Positions 6,453 to 15,009 of a stretch of DNA of 27,221 nt are shown in pieces. The translations under genes were made by a program, and so were the position numbers. Under the pieces are notes generated by a model. It was not told where the DNA came from. It searched no databases and was given only the letters and a program-made list of their open reading frames with translations. Positions within the stretch are counted from its first letter, which is position 1. The number at the start of each line of letters is the position of its first letter. The DNA lies in assembly GCA_029259935.1 (NCBI GenBank), contig JAJDEH010000242.1, positions 1 to 27,221 of the forward strand, written 5' to 3'. This DNA comes from Planctomycetota bacterium. GTDB lineage: Bacteria; Planctomycetota; Planctomycetia; Pirellulales; Pirellulaceae.

Positions 6453-8801
6453 ATGATAGTCAACCTACGAGCGATCGCCTTTTCCTTGGTCGCGTTGCTT
6501 ACTTCCGTCGCGATGGCGGCCGATCTTGAGTTGCAAAACTCGCTCGGCCAATCGCTCCGGCTGATTCAAACGCAGCGATTCGAAATGGGTGCCGACGACC
6601 GGGCACATTTCACCCAGGACCATCCTGATTTCAATTCGGCGGAAGACGACCGGCCCACGCACCCCGTGATCCTGACCAAGCCGTTTTACGTCGCCGCCAC
6701 GGAAGTCACCGTATCCCAGTTTCAAAAATTCGTGGAAGCCAGCGGCTATCAAACGACCGCCGAACGAAACGGTCACGGAATCGTTGGCTGGGACCCCGCG
6801 CCCGATCCCGATCGCGAATGGGCCAAAATCTCCTTTCGACAGCGGGCCGAATTCAATTGGAAGCATCCGGGCTTTCCGCAGCAAGGCAACCACCCGGTGG
6901 TCGGCGTCAGCTATCAGGACGCCAAGGCATTCTGCGCGTGGCTCAGCAAAAAGGAATCGGCCGCTTATCGCTTGCCGACCGAGGCCGAATGGGAATGCGT
7001 CTGTCGCGCCGGGACCTCAACGCCCTTCTCCTTTGGCAGCCAATATCGCCAGCAGATTCATCAACATGCCAACGGGGCCAATGTCGAGTTAGAACGGGCG
7101 TTTCCCGGGCGGGCACTGCGGCAATGGCTCGTGGACGTCAAGTTGGATGTTTCCGATCGCCATGTTTTTACTGCTCCGGTCGGCAGCTACCAGGAAAATC
7201 CGTGGAAGCTTCACGACTTGCACGGAAATGTTTGGGAGTGGTGTGAAGACCGCTATCTGGACACCTTCTACAAGCAATTCAATCGACCGAGCTACCGGAT
7301 GCCGCGACATCGCGCCGTCGATCCGTTGAATACCGAGCCCGCGAATGACCACGGCGACTGGCGAGTCATTCGGGGCGGATCCTGGTTCAACGCGCCGCTT
7401 CAATGCAGTGCGGGCTTGCGCGGATACTTCGAGGCGGACGACGCCGCTTGTTATTTGGGTTTTCGCGTGGTGCGAGAAGCTCCGCCTCGGACCGTCGCCG
7501 CGGCACGCGAGCAATACGAAACGTCGCAGGCCGCGCTCGAAAAGCTCAAAGGCATTGCTCGCCAGGTCTACGAAGACCATCCCGGCGTGCTGCTGTTGCA
7601 ATGCGACCATGAAGCGCTGCGAGCGGAAACGTTTGCCGCTCTTGAGCAGTTACAAGAACCCGTTGAAGTTCAACTGGACGCGCTCGACAAATTGACCGCC
7701 GACCACATAGCGGCGTTCTGTCGGACGCCTCGGCTGCGCGGATTGATGCTGTCGCGAACAGGACCGAACTTGCACAACGAAGACTTTGCACCGCTCGCCG
7801 AGCAAACGCAAATGGGGCGATTGCAGATTACGGGCACGGGCGGTCTAACCGATGATGTGTGCCAGTACTTCACGCGAATGACGAAACTCACTTCCCTCAG
7901 CCTCCACGGCGACGGGATTACCGACGAGGGCTTGCTACGCCTTCCCAAACTGGATGGCGTAACGGCCTTGAACTTGGACGGAACACAATCCAAGGGGCTG
8001 ATGCTGCGACGGATCTTGGGGTCGCCACTGCGGACCGCTTCGTTTTCCCATCTCAACGACGAAGGGGCGACGCTGCTGGGAGATTTTCCAACGCTGAGAG
8101 ATCTCACTCTGCAAGACGGGACCTTAACGGGCCGCGGCCTTGGCGTGATTGCTTCCATCGACCAACTGGAACAATTAAACATCCGCAATTGCCAGCAGTT
8201 GGCGGACCGCGATCTGGCGGCGGTCGGCAAGCTGTTGTCGCTGCAGCGTCTGGATCTGACGCGTAGCCGCGCCGGCGATGCAACCGCCAAAGCGATCGAC
8301 GGATTGAATCGCTTGCACGGAGTCCATCTGGGCAGCGAGGCATTGACCGACGACGGAGTCCGCGCACTCTGCGAACTGGTGTCGCTCCGCGATCTGACAC
8401 TATCCGCCGAAGCAACCAACATCACCGACGCAGGCTTCGCCGACTTTTGGCGACTTCGCAACCTGGACGGAGCGACAATTGCCGCGCCACGGGTAACGGG
8501 CAGCACTTTTCAGGCGCTGGCCGAACTGCCGAAGTTGCGACGAATCAATTTGAATTCCACGGCGACCGTTGACCAGGCGCTACATCACCTTGCCAAGTCG
8601 GAATCGCTGGAAAAGCTGTTTGTCGGAGACTGGCGCAATGGCGGTCCCACAGCGTTAACCGACGCAGGCCTGCTGAAGTTGGCCGACGCCCCGGCGCTCA
8701 CCGAATTGACATTGATGCGCCGTGGCACGCAAGTCACCGACGAAGGCATCGCGCGGCTGCGTGAGTTGAAGCCCGACCTGCAGTTTCGCGTTCACGATTG
8801 A
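6453..8801 (+). CDS. exported SUMF1 (FGE-sulfatase-like) and leucine-rich-repeat protein
   Basis: 782 aa from the ATG at 6453, chosen because it opens a good signal peptide (residues 1-22, ending VAMAA). The frame runs back to 6261, but that stretch is covered antisense by the transposase remnant and contains a repeat. Residues about 30-350 form an SUMF1/formylglycine-generating-enzyme-like domain: an EVTVSQFQKF motif, RLPTEAEWE, GNVWEWCED, RGGSW near residue 307 and LGFRVVR at its end. The paired active-site cysteines of true FGE enzymes are not apparent near RGGSW, so a binding or unrelated role is more likely. Residues about 390-782 are leucine-rich repeats of the planctomycete type, with recurring LTDDGV/LTDAGL-like turns. 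It is probably extracytoplasmic. It is 145 bp upstream of the cytochrome gene, on the same strand but separated from it by repeats. Confidence 0.88.
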   Translation: MIVNLRAIAFSLVALLTSVAMAADLELQNSLGQSLRLIQTQRFEMGADDRAHFTQDHPDFNSAEDDRPTHPVILTKPFYVAATEVTVSQFQKFVEASGYQTTAERNGHGIVGWDPAPDPDREWAKISFRQRAEFNWKHPGFPQQGNHPVVGVSYQDAKAFCAWLSKKESAAYRLPTEAEWECVCRAGTSTPFSFGSQYRQQIHQHANGANVELERAFPGRALRQWLVDVKLDVSDRHVFTAPVGSYQENPWKLHDLHGNVWEWCEDRYLDTFYKQFNRPSYRMPRHRAVDPLNTEPANDHGDWRVIRGGSWFNAPLQCSAGLRGYFEADDAACYLGFRVVREAPPRTVAAAREQYETSQAALEKLKGIARQVYEDHPGVLLLQCDHEALRAETFAALEQLQEPVEVQLDALDKLTADHIAAFCRTPRLRGLMLSRTGPNLHNEDFAPLAEQTQMGRLQITGTGGLTDDVCQYFTRMTKLTSLSLHGDGITDEGLLRLPKLDGVTALNLDGTQSKGLMLRRILGSPLRTASFSHLNDEGATLLGDFPTLRDLTLQDGTLTGRGLGVIASIDQLEQLNIRNCQQLADRDLAAVGKLLSLQRLDLTRSRAGDATAKAIDGLNRLHGVHLGSEALTDDGVRALCELVSLRDLTLSAEATNITDAGFADFWRLRNLDGATIAAPRVTGSTFQALAELPKLRRINLNSTATVDQALHHLAKSESLEKLFVGDWRNGGPTALTDAGLLKLADAPALTELTLMRRGTQVTDEGIARLRELKPDLQFRVHD

Positions 8802-8844
8802 GGGTCATACATTCATGAAATCTTCCGAACTTAGTTCGATCAAT

Positions 8845-8902
8845 GTCGCTGATCGCTCCGCGATCATGGCGTTTTCGTATTGTTCGCGGAGCGAACAACG
8901 AC
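8845..8902. repeat. BIME-like inverted pair of REP hairpins
   Basis: Two related units face outwards. The left one is GTCGCT then GATCGC-TCC-GCGATC (8845-8865). The right one is TTGTTCGC-GGA-GCGAACAA then CGAC (8880-8902). The left unit is the reverse complement of the same CGCGGAGCG core with a similar GAC-ending tail, so the pair forms a 58-bp imperfect inverted repeat. The 36-bp repeat at 8904 follows directly. Confidence 0.8.
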
Positions 8903-8903
8903 A

Positions 8904-8939
8904 GACCCCCTCTAACTCCCCCTTGGCAAGGGGGAGAAC
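8904..8939 (-). repeat. 36-bp palindromic repeat, copy 2 (inverted)
   Basis: GACCCCCTCTAA, then CTCCCCCTT (8916-8924) / AAGGGGGAG (8928-8936) with loop GGC, then AAC. It is the reverse complement of the element at 4489-4524 with few differences. Its GGGGGAG end lies 10 nt before a GTG that could start the next gene. Confidence 0.85.
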
Positions 8940-8946
8940 TGCTTCC

Positions 8947-11900
8947 GTGTTCGATATTCGATATTCCGCTGCTCTCATGGTACTCATGCTAGTTTGTGGC
9001 GCTGTCGATCAAGTTGCCGCCCAAGAACAAACTGGCACTGACAGCCAGTCCGCCTTCCAGCAAAAAGTCGTTCCCTTCTTTCGCGAGTACTGCGTCCACT
9101 GCCATGGACCCGAAACGAAGGAAGCTGAACTGCGGCTTGACACGCTGGCCGCGGATTTCCTCAGCCGGCCTGCCGCCGATCATTGGGTGGAGGTGCTGGA
9201 CCGCATCAACCTGGGAGAAATGCCGCCCGACGACGAGCCGAAACCCGATGCCAAAACGCTGACCACCGTGACCGACTGGATCACGGCTCAGTTGCAGACT
9301 GCAAGACGCCAAGCCGACAGCACTTCGGGCCGCGTGCTGCTCCGACGACTAACGCGCCGCGAATACGCCAACACCGTGCGCGACCTGTTGCACGTGGATT
9401 TCGTCGACGGTGAAAGCCCGCTTGAAATGCTGCCGCCCGACGGATCGATCCAAGGCTTCGACAAGATCAGCAAAGCGCTGCTGCTGGACCCGTCGCTGAT
9501 GGAAGCTTATTTCACCGTGGCCAAGCATGTGGCGGATCGCGCCGTGCGGCCTCGCCCGCCGCTGGTCCCGGAAAAGACGTTGCGATTCGATTTCAAGAAC
9601 ACAACCAATTCGGCGATGAGCTATCTACTCGATCGGCGGGCCTGCTACTTGGAAGACGGAATGATGGTCGTCATGGAAAGCAGTGCTCGCACGTTTTCCA
9701 AACTGCTGCATCCGTTCAACGGTCGAGAAATTCCAATCACGGGCCGCTATCGGGTGCGCGTGCGGGCGGCGGCCGATCCAGGCAGAAGCGGCAAACCGGT
9801 CTACATGGACGTTACCAAGGGCTCGCTCGGCCGCGTCGCTCGCTTTCGCGTCGACGCAACGAAAGCGGCACCGAAAATCCATGAATTCACGCAGACTTTT
9901 GACGCCGCGATTCCCGGCGAATGGCAAGTCGGTTTGGTGAACGGAACCCGGTTTCACGGCAATGTGCAGGAGAGCTTGACCGAACACAACCGGGCCAACA
10001 AACTGTTCGCCGACGGCAATGCCAAGGAGTCGATGCGGATCCGCTCGAGAATGCGTGCCCAAGGCGACTACGACCACTATGTTCGCGGCAATTATCTCCC
10101 GGAGGTATTGAAGACGGACGGTTTGCCCAAACTGTATCTCGACTGGATCGAGGTCATTGGGCCGCTGCAAGGCGAGTTTCCGCCGCCCAGCATGAAGACG
10201 ATCTTTTTCAAAGGTTGGGGGAAAGAGCATCAGTCACTCGACTATGCTCGCGAGATTTTTCGTCGATTGCTGCCACGCGCGTTTCGCCGCCACGCCACGG
10301 ACGCCGAAGTCGAAGCGATCGTTTCGCTGGTCCAGGAAGAGCTTGCCAGCGGAATGAAGTTTGAAGAGGCGATAAAAAGCGGAATCGTGGCCATGCTCTG
10401 CTCGCCCGACTTTCTTTACCTCTTCGAGCCGGAACCGGCAGGCGACAAGCCACGCAAGCTTAACGACTTTGAGTTGGCCACCCGGCTAAGCTACTTCTTA
10501 TGGAGCAGCAAGCCGGACGATGCGCTATTCTTGTCGGCCAGCCAGAGACGATTATCCGACCCGAGCGAACTGGCCAAGCAAGTCGATCGCCTGCTGGCCG
10601 ATCCGCGCTCCGAGGGTTTCGTCCAGGGCTTCGCGCGCCAGTGGCTGAAGATCGACGAATTCGACCGCTTTCCGCCCGACCAAGATATTTTTCCGCAGTT
10701 CTATGCGACCGAGTTTGCCGGCTTGTCGGACGATTTGAAGCGACAGCCGCTGGTCATGTTTCGTGAGATCTTGCGAACCGACGCCTCGCTACTCAACTTG
10801 CTCGATTCGGATTGGACCATGGTCAATGAGCGGTTAGCGGCCTATTACGGCTTAAAGAATGTGCAAGGCGAACAGTTTCGCCGCGTGCCGCTACCCTCAC
10901 GCAGCGATTGGGAACAGTGGATGCAAGCGCGAGCCGCCACCAAGATTGAGTTGGGCGCGTGGCACACCATCGGACCTTTTGCCGCCGAGTCATTCCAGGA
11001 CGCTTTTGACCGAACTTTCGGACCCGAAGACGATGCGGCCATGCAGGCCGACTATCCGGACGGCATCGCCTGGACGCGTCAGGAATTGAGCGACGGCAAG
11101 GAGCACTATCCTTGGCGAGCCCGAAACGCGGCTGTCTATCTGTCGCGCAGCCTCGAATCATCGCAAGCCGCTGACCTGACCTTGCGGTTTGGTATCGACG
11201 ATGGGTCGAAAGTGTGGCTCAACGGCAAGCTGATCCTCGAAGACCGAGATAATCGGGGGCTCACCATCGACGATCATCAAGTCAAGGCGCGGCTTCGCCC
11301 AGGGACCAATCGATTGCTCATCAAAGTCGTCAACGCCGACGGCGGATCCGGCTTTTGGTTTGACACGGACTTGTTGCCCGAACCGGTTCGCATCGCGATG
11401 AACACTGAAACCAACAAACGCACGCCCGAGCAACGGGCACTGGTCGACAACCAGTTTTGCCGCACATCGCCTTCGGGTACGCGGGGCGGACTGCTGGGAA
11501 TGGGCGGCGTTCACATGTGGGGCAGCGACGGCAGCCGTACCAAACCGGTCGAGCGCGGCAAGTACGTCCTCGACGTGTTGTTTAATGATCCGCCACCGCC
11601 ACCACCGCCGAATGCGGGTGAAGTGGAACCCAACATTCGGGGCGAGAATCTCACGGTTCGCGAGCGGCTACGAAAGCACCGAGAACAGACGACGTGCGCC
11701 AACTGTCATCGTCGTATCGATCCTTACGGACTGGCCTTGGACAACTTCAACGTCATCGGCCAATGGCGGGACAAGCAGGATGGCGAAAAACGCCCCAGCC
11801 AGTGGCGCGACCGCAAGATCTTGGACACCAGCGGCGTGTTGCCCAACGGCCGTGCCTACGCCGGCTACCTCGAATTCAAACAGGCGATCAAAGACCAGCA

Positions 11901-12078
11901 CGACCGCTACATTCGCGGCCTTGCCGAGAAAATGACGGCCTATGCCCTAGGGCGAACGATCGAACCGACCGATCGCCCGACCATCGACCAATTAGTCAGC
12001 CAGACGGCCAGCGAGGACTATTCGCTGCACGCGTTGATTCGGGCCGTCGTGGCGACGGATGATTTTCAAAGTAAGTAG
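8947..12078 (+). CDS. exported planctomycete cytochrome protein (CxxCH, DUF1587/1592/1588/1585 type)
   Basis: 1043 aa from a GTG at 8947. The frame is open from 8815, but that part is repeat DNA. The GTG gives a signal peptide with a basic residue and hydrophobic AALMVLMLVCGAV ending VAAQ; the ATG at 8977 is an alternative. Residues 49-53 (CVHCH) are a c-type haem motif of the planctomycete cytochrome module. RRLTRREYANTVRDLL then marks DUF1587, and FELATRLSYFLWSSKPDD marks DUF1592. The proline run near residue 885 and a second CxxCH (C917, C920, H921 in CANCHRRIDPYG) belong to DUF1588, and the C-terminal EKMTAYALGR to DUF1585. About residues 652-838 are an insertion with WHTIGPF, GIDDGSKVWLNGK and LRPGTNRLLIKV, like a beta-sandwich binding module. 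It is probably periplasmic and may bind two haems. The reaction is unknown; a part in glycan or other polymer oxidation is inferred. Confidence 0.92.
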   Translation: MFDIRYSAALMVLMLVCGAVDQVAAQEQTGTDSQSAFQQKVVPFFREYCVHCHGPETKEAELRLDTLAADFLSRPAADHWVEVLDRINLGEMPPDDEPKPDAKTLTTVTDWITAQLQTARRQADSTSGRVLLRRLTRREYANTVRDLLHVDFVDGESPLEMLPPDGSIQGFDKISKALLLDPSLMEAYFTVAKHVADRAVRPRPPLVPEKTLRFDFKNTTNSAMSYLLDRRACYLEDGMMVVMESSARTFSKLLHPFNGREIPITGRYRVRVRAAADPGRSGKPVYMDVTKGSLGRVARFRVDATKAAPKIHEFTQTFDAAIPGEWQVGLVNGTRFHGNVQESLTEHNRANKLFADGNAKESMRIRSRMRAQGDYDHYVRGNYLPEVLKTDGLPKLYLDWIEVIGPLQGEFPPPSMKTIFFKGWGKEHQSLDYAREIFRRLLPRAFRRHATDAEVEAIVSLVQEELASGMKFEEAIKSGIVAMLCSPDFLYLFEPEPAGDKPRKLNDFELATRLSYFLWSSKPDDALFLSASQRRLSDPSELAKQVDRLLADPRSEGFVQGFARQWLKIDEFDRFPPDQDIFPQFYATEFAGLSDDLKRQPLVMFREILRTDASLLNLLDSDWTMVNERLAAYYGLKNVQGEQFRRVPLPSRSDWEQWMQARAATKIELGAWHTIGPFAAESFQDAFDRTFGPEDDAAMQADYPDGIAWTRQELSDGKEHYPWRARNAAVYLSRSLESSQAADLTLRFGIDDGSKVWLNGKLILEDRDNRGLTIDDHQVKARLRPGTNRLLIKVVNADGGSGFWFDTDLLPEPVRIAMNTETNKRTPEQRALVDNQFCRTSPSGTRGGLLGMGGVHMWGSDGSRTKPVERGKYVLDVLFNDPPPPPPPNAGEVEPNIRGENLTVRERLRKHREQTTCANCHRRIDPYGLALDNFNVIGQWRDKQDGEKRPSQWRDRKILDTSGVLPNGRAYAGYLEFKQAIKDQHDRYIRGLAEKMTAYALGRTIEPTDRPTIDQLVSQTASEDYSLHALIRAVVATDDFQSK

Positions 12079-12119
12079 CCGCGGAGCCAGTGTCTCGGTT
12101 CGAGCCTATTCCCTCAGTC

Positions 12120-13415
12120 ATGATCGTCGAACTTCAATACGGAAGAGGCAAGCTGCCCGTAGCGTTTCCCGCCGAGTGTGACGTGACGGTGATTCGCAAG
12201 AACGCCCTCCCTGTCCTGCCAGACCCGGGCGGTGCGGTGCGGGCCGCCTTCAATACACCGGTCGGCGCGCCGCCGCTGGCCGAACTTGCTCAAGCAAAAC
12301 GCTCGGCCTGCATATTGATCTGCGACATCACGCGGCCGGTACCCAACGGGCTTTTTCTTCGTCCGCTGATCGAACAGATGATGGCGGCCGGCATCCCGGC
12401 AGGCGGCATCAGTGTGCTCGTGGCCACCGGTTTGCACCGGCCAAACGAAGGCGCGGAGTTGGAAGAGCTAGTGGGCGACCCTTGGGTATTGGACACGGTT
12501 TCGGTGGTAAATCACTTCGCCCGTGACGACGCCGCCCACGTCGATCTGGGCCGAACCGCGACTCGCGACACACCCGTGAAGTTGGACCGGCGATTCGTGG
12601 AAGCCGATCTAAAAATCGCCACGGGACTGGTGGAACCTCACTTCATGGCCGGCTATTCCGGAGGGCGAAAGGTCATCGCGCCGGGCATCGCACATCAAGA
12701 CACCATTCGCACCTTTCACAGCGCCCGCTTCATGGAAGATCCGGCGGCCATCCAGTGTAACTTGGAACGTAATCCGCTACACGAAGAACAGCTCGAAATC
12801 GTGCGAATGTTGGGCGACGTTTACGCCTTGAACACGGTGATCGACGAAGACCGCCGCCTGGCCCATGTGAACTTCGGCGAAATTGTGCAAAGTCATTTGC
12901 AATCCGTCGACTTCGTGCATGATGCTTGTCAGGTGCCGGTCGACCGGCGGTTCAATACCGTGGTCACCTCGTCGGCCGGGCATCCGCTGGACAAGAACTA
13001 CTATCAGACGGTGAAGTGCATGGTGACGCCGATCGATATCTTGGAACAGGGTGCCAGCCTAATCGTTGCCGCCGAATGCTCCGAAGGGCTCGGATCGGAC
13101 GAGTATCGGGATGCGCAGCGCCGGTTGATCGAGTCGGGCTCGGAGGGTTTTCTTAACCAAATTCTCGGCAAGCAATTCGCGGACATCGACGAGTGGCAGA
13201 CCGAGATGCAGCTCAAGCCGATGCGCCGAGCGAGCATTCAGGTGTTCAGCACGGGACTGCCGGATGCCGACTGCGGGCTGACAGGGGTCGAGATGATTGC
13301 TTCGGTGGAAGCCGCGATTGCCAGCAGCGTCGCGCGCAGCGGCGATGCGGCGGTCGCGGTGATTCCCGAGGGTCCCTATGTCGTGCCTCGTTATCGGGCT
13401 GCTTGCGAAGTCTAA
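12120..13415 (+). CDS. larA: LarA-family nickel-pincer racemase/epimerase (DUF2088)
   Basis: 431 aa, the usual length. LarA enzymes racemise or epimerise 2-hydroxy acids (lactate in the founding member) through a nickel-pincer nucleotide bound to a lysine. From the ATG at 12120 the catalytic set can be matched: D69 with R72 in CDITRP, H106 in TGLHRP, H174 in VEPHFMAGYSGG, K184 (cofactor lysine), H200, Q296 and K299 in YYQTVK. These agree almost residue for residue with Lactiplantibacillus LarA, which supports this start over the GTG at 12090. I see no strong Shine-Dalgarno sequence. It begins 41 bp after the cytochrome gene on the same strand and may be co-transcribed with it. The LarB, LarC and LarE proteins that make the cofactor are not in the window. 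Other substrates such as malate or sugar acids are equally possible, so the symbol names the family only. Confidence 0.88.
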   Translation: MIVELQYGRGKLPVAFPAECDVTVIRKNALPVLPDPGGAVRAAFNTPVGAPPLAELAQAKRSACILICDITRPVPNGLFLRPLIEQMMAAGIPAGGISVLVATGLHRPNEGAELEELVGDPWVLDTVSVVNHFARDDAAHVDLGRTATRDTPVKLDRRFVEADLKIATGLVEPHFMAGYSGGRKVIAPGIAHQDTIRTFHSARFMEDPAAIQCNLERNPLHEEQLEIVRMLGDVYALNTVIDEDRRLAHVNFGEIVQSHLQSVDFVHDACQVPVDRRFNTVVTSSAGHPLDKNYYQTVKCMVTPIDILEQGASLIVAAECSEGLGSDEYRDAQRRLIESGSEGFLNQILGKQFADIDEWQTEMQLKPMRRASIQVFSTGLPDADCGLTGVEMIASVEAAIASSVARSGDAAVAVIPEGPYVVPRYRAACEV

Positions 13416-13431
13416 CCTAACTGGACCTCGA

Positions 13432-14922
13432 TCAATTTGCGCCCGGGATTTCGATGGGGAACATGTCGCGCTTTCGCTTTTGAAAATCCAACTTCGAAAA
13501 ATCGTGCGTGTGAATGGCACGGGCATCGATGTTGATGATTGAACCGGCGAACGGCTCAAAGCTGGCCCGAAAATGGGCGGCCGATTTGACGCAAATGTAC
13601 TTCATCGCCTCGCAGTCGATGCCCAGCGTGCGGGCGAACGCAGGTCCCAGCGGCTGTTCATGGGCCGTGACGACGACCACCGAAACGCCGTCTTGCCGAA
13701 TCCAAGCCGATGGTCCCATGTTGCCAGTCAAGCCGGCATACATCGGACCGTCGTAAGTAAAGTCGCCATTGGAGACGGCCATGACTTCCACGTTCATCGT
13801 CACGGGCGGCCCTTGAATCTCGGCCGACTTGCCGCCCACGTCGATCGTGATCCGGCTTCCCACACCCGCCGCATGCGCTTGGTCGACGGCTTCTTGATCG
13901 ACGATGTACAGAATCACGGCATCTTGCAAACCAACTTCGATGAACGTCCGCAACACTTCGGTGGAATCGCCCGGCGAGCCGCCACCGGTGTTATCGGCGT
14001 GGTCGGCCAGCACGATGGGATACTTTGCCGCCGCCTCTCCTTGCTCAAGGGCTTCGCGAACAGAGACGGGTGGGTGATACCAGCGCTGGCGGTTGTCCCA
14101 AATCCACTGGCCGAATTCGTCGGCTGTCGCACGGGCCAATGCTTGATCCCCGTCAGCGACCACAATCACGCTGGCCCCCACATCCGGAACGTCCGCCCAG
14201 CCGAAACCGGTCGCGATCGTCACGCAAAGAATTCCGTCGCGTTTTTCAAGATCATGAACGCGGCGCATCACGTCGTCCATCGGCGGATGCGCAGTGACTT
14301 GGCAAGCCGTACTCCAAAACAGCGGCAGTTGGTGTATCGCCATCACCGGGCGGATTTCACCGCGAATCGTCGCCACGATCAGGTCCGCCGCCTCACGGCC
14401 CCGCTCGGCCATGTCGATATGTGGGTAGGTGTCGAAGCCGACGATGGCATCCGCCTGGTCGACGCGAAACTGCGAGTGATTGCCATGCAAGTCCTGCGTG
14501 ACCATCACCGGCCGATCCGGTCCAACCGCTTGCCGAACGGCCGCAATAAAATCGCCGTCGCCGTCGTCAATGCCTTCGACCACCATCGCCCCGTGCAGGT
14601 CAAGCAACACTCCGTCGACCGGACCGTTGTTTGCCTCGTCGTCTTTCAGTCGCTGAAGAAATTCGGCTTTGAGCGTCTCGTAGTCCTCGCGAACAATTAA
14701 CCCGCTGGGATAGGCAAAGGTCCACAACAGCGGAACCAATTCAAATCCGTGCTTCTCCGCGCCGTCAATGAAACCGCCCGCACAGATGTTGGCACCCCGG
14801 AAGCGGTCGATTATTTCCTGTCCTCGAAACAGACCGAATCCGGATTCGAAATCCGCCAACGTAGTGGGGGTCGTGGCAAAGCTGCTTGTTTCGTGGGAAA
14901 CGCCACCAATCGCGATTCTCAT
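13432..14922 (-). CDS. M81 family metallopeptidase (MlrC-like)
   Basis: 496 aa, the normal length. The family's best-known member, MlrC, is a zinc peptidase that cleaves linearised microcystin and its tetrapeptide; most members have unknown small-peptide or amide substrates. Visible signatures are SHETSSF near residue 9, DLHGAM (D108, H110), QDLHGN (D144, H146) and DTYPH (H168) as likely metal ligands, and DHADNTGGGSPGDST at about 307-321 opening the C-terminal domain. There is no signal peptide, so it is cytoplasmic. It is convergent with the LarA-family gene (16 bp between stops) and lies 87 bp downstream of the aldolase-family gene on the same strand, with a palindromic repeat between. A shared transcript with the aldolase is plausible. 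The start ATG at 14922 has an AAGAA upstream that could serve as a weak ribosome site. Confidence 0.92.
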   Translation of the reverse strand: MRIAIGGVSHETSSFATTPTTLADFESGFGLFRGQEIIDRFRGANICAGGFIDGAEKHGFELVPLLWTFAYPSGLIVREDYETLKAEFLQRLKDDEANNGPVDGVLLDLHGAMVVEGIDDGDGDFIAAVRQAVGPDRPVMVTQDLHGNHSQFRVDQADAIVGFDTYPHIDMAERGREAADLIVATIRGEIRPVMAIHQLPLFWSTACQVTAHPPMDDVMRRVHDLEKRDGILCVTIATGFGWADVPDVGASVIVVADGDQALARATADEFGQWIWDNRQRWYHPPVSVREALEQGEAAAKYPIVLADHADNTGGGSPGDSTEVLRTFIEVGLQDAVILYIVDQEAVDQAHAAGVGSRITIDVGGKSAEIQGPPVTMNVEVMAVSNGDFTYDGPMYAGLTGNMGPSAWIRQDGVSVVVVTAHEQPLGPAFARTLGIDCEAMKYICVKSAAHFRASFEPFAGSIINIDARAIHTHDFSKLDFQKRKRDMFPIEIPGAN

Positions 14923-14961
14923 CGGTTATTCTTTCGCTTGTGTGAGTAGGGAGGGGAATCC

Positions 14962-14999
14962 GGTTCTCCCGCTTGCCAAGGGGGAGTTAGTGGGGGTAC
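14962..14999 (+). repeat. palindromic repeat, copy 3
   Basis: GGTT, then CTCCCGCTT / AAGGGGGAG (one mismatch in the stem), then TTAGTGGGGGTAC. It has the same orientation as the 4489 copy and lies in the 87-bp gap between the aldolase-family gene and the M81 gene. The hairpin could affect read-through between them. Confidence 0.8.
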
Positions 15000-15009
15000 T
15001 CAAGCATCG

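Noticed and set aside
12085..12125. GGTTCGAGCC resembling a tRNA T-loop
   Set aside because: No flanking T-stem, anticodon arm or acceptor stem can be drawn.
13573..14700. 375-codon open frame on the plus strand
   Set aside because: Antisense to the well-supported M81 peptidase gene; no recognisable motif.
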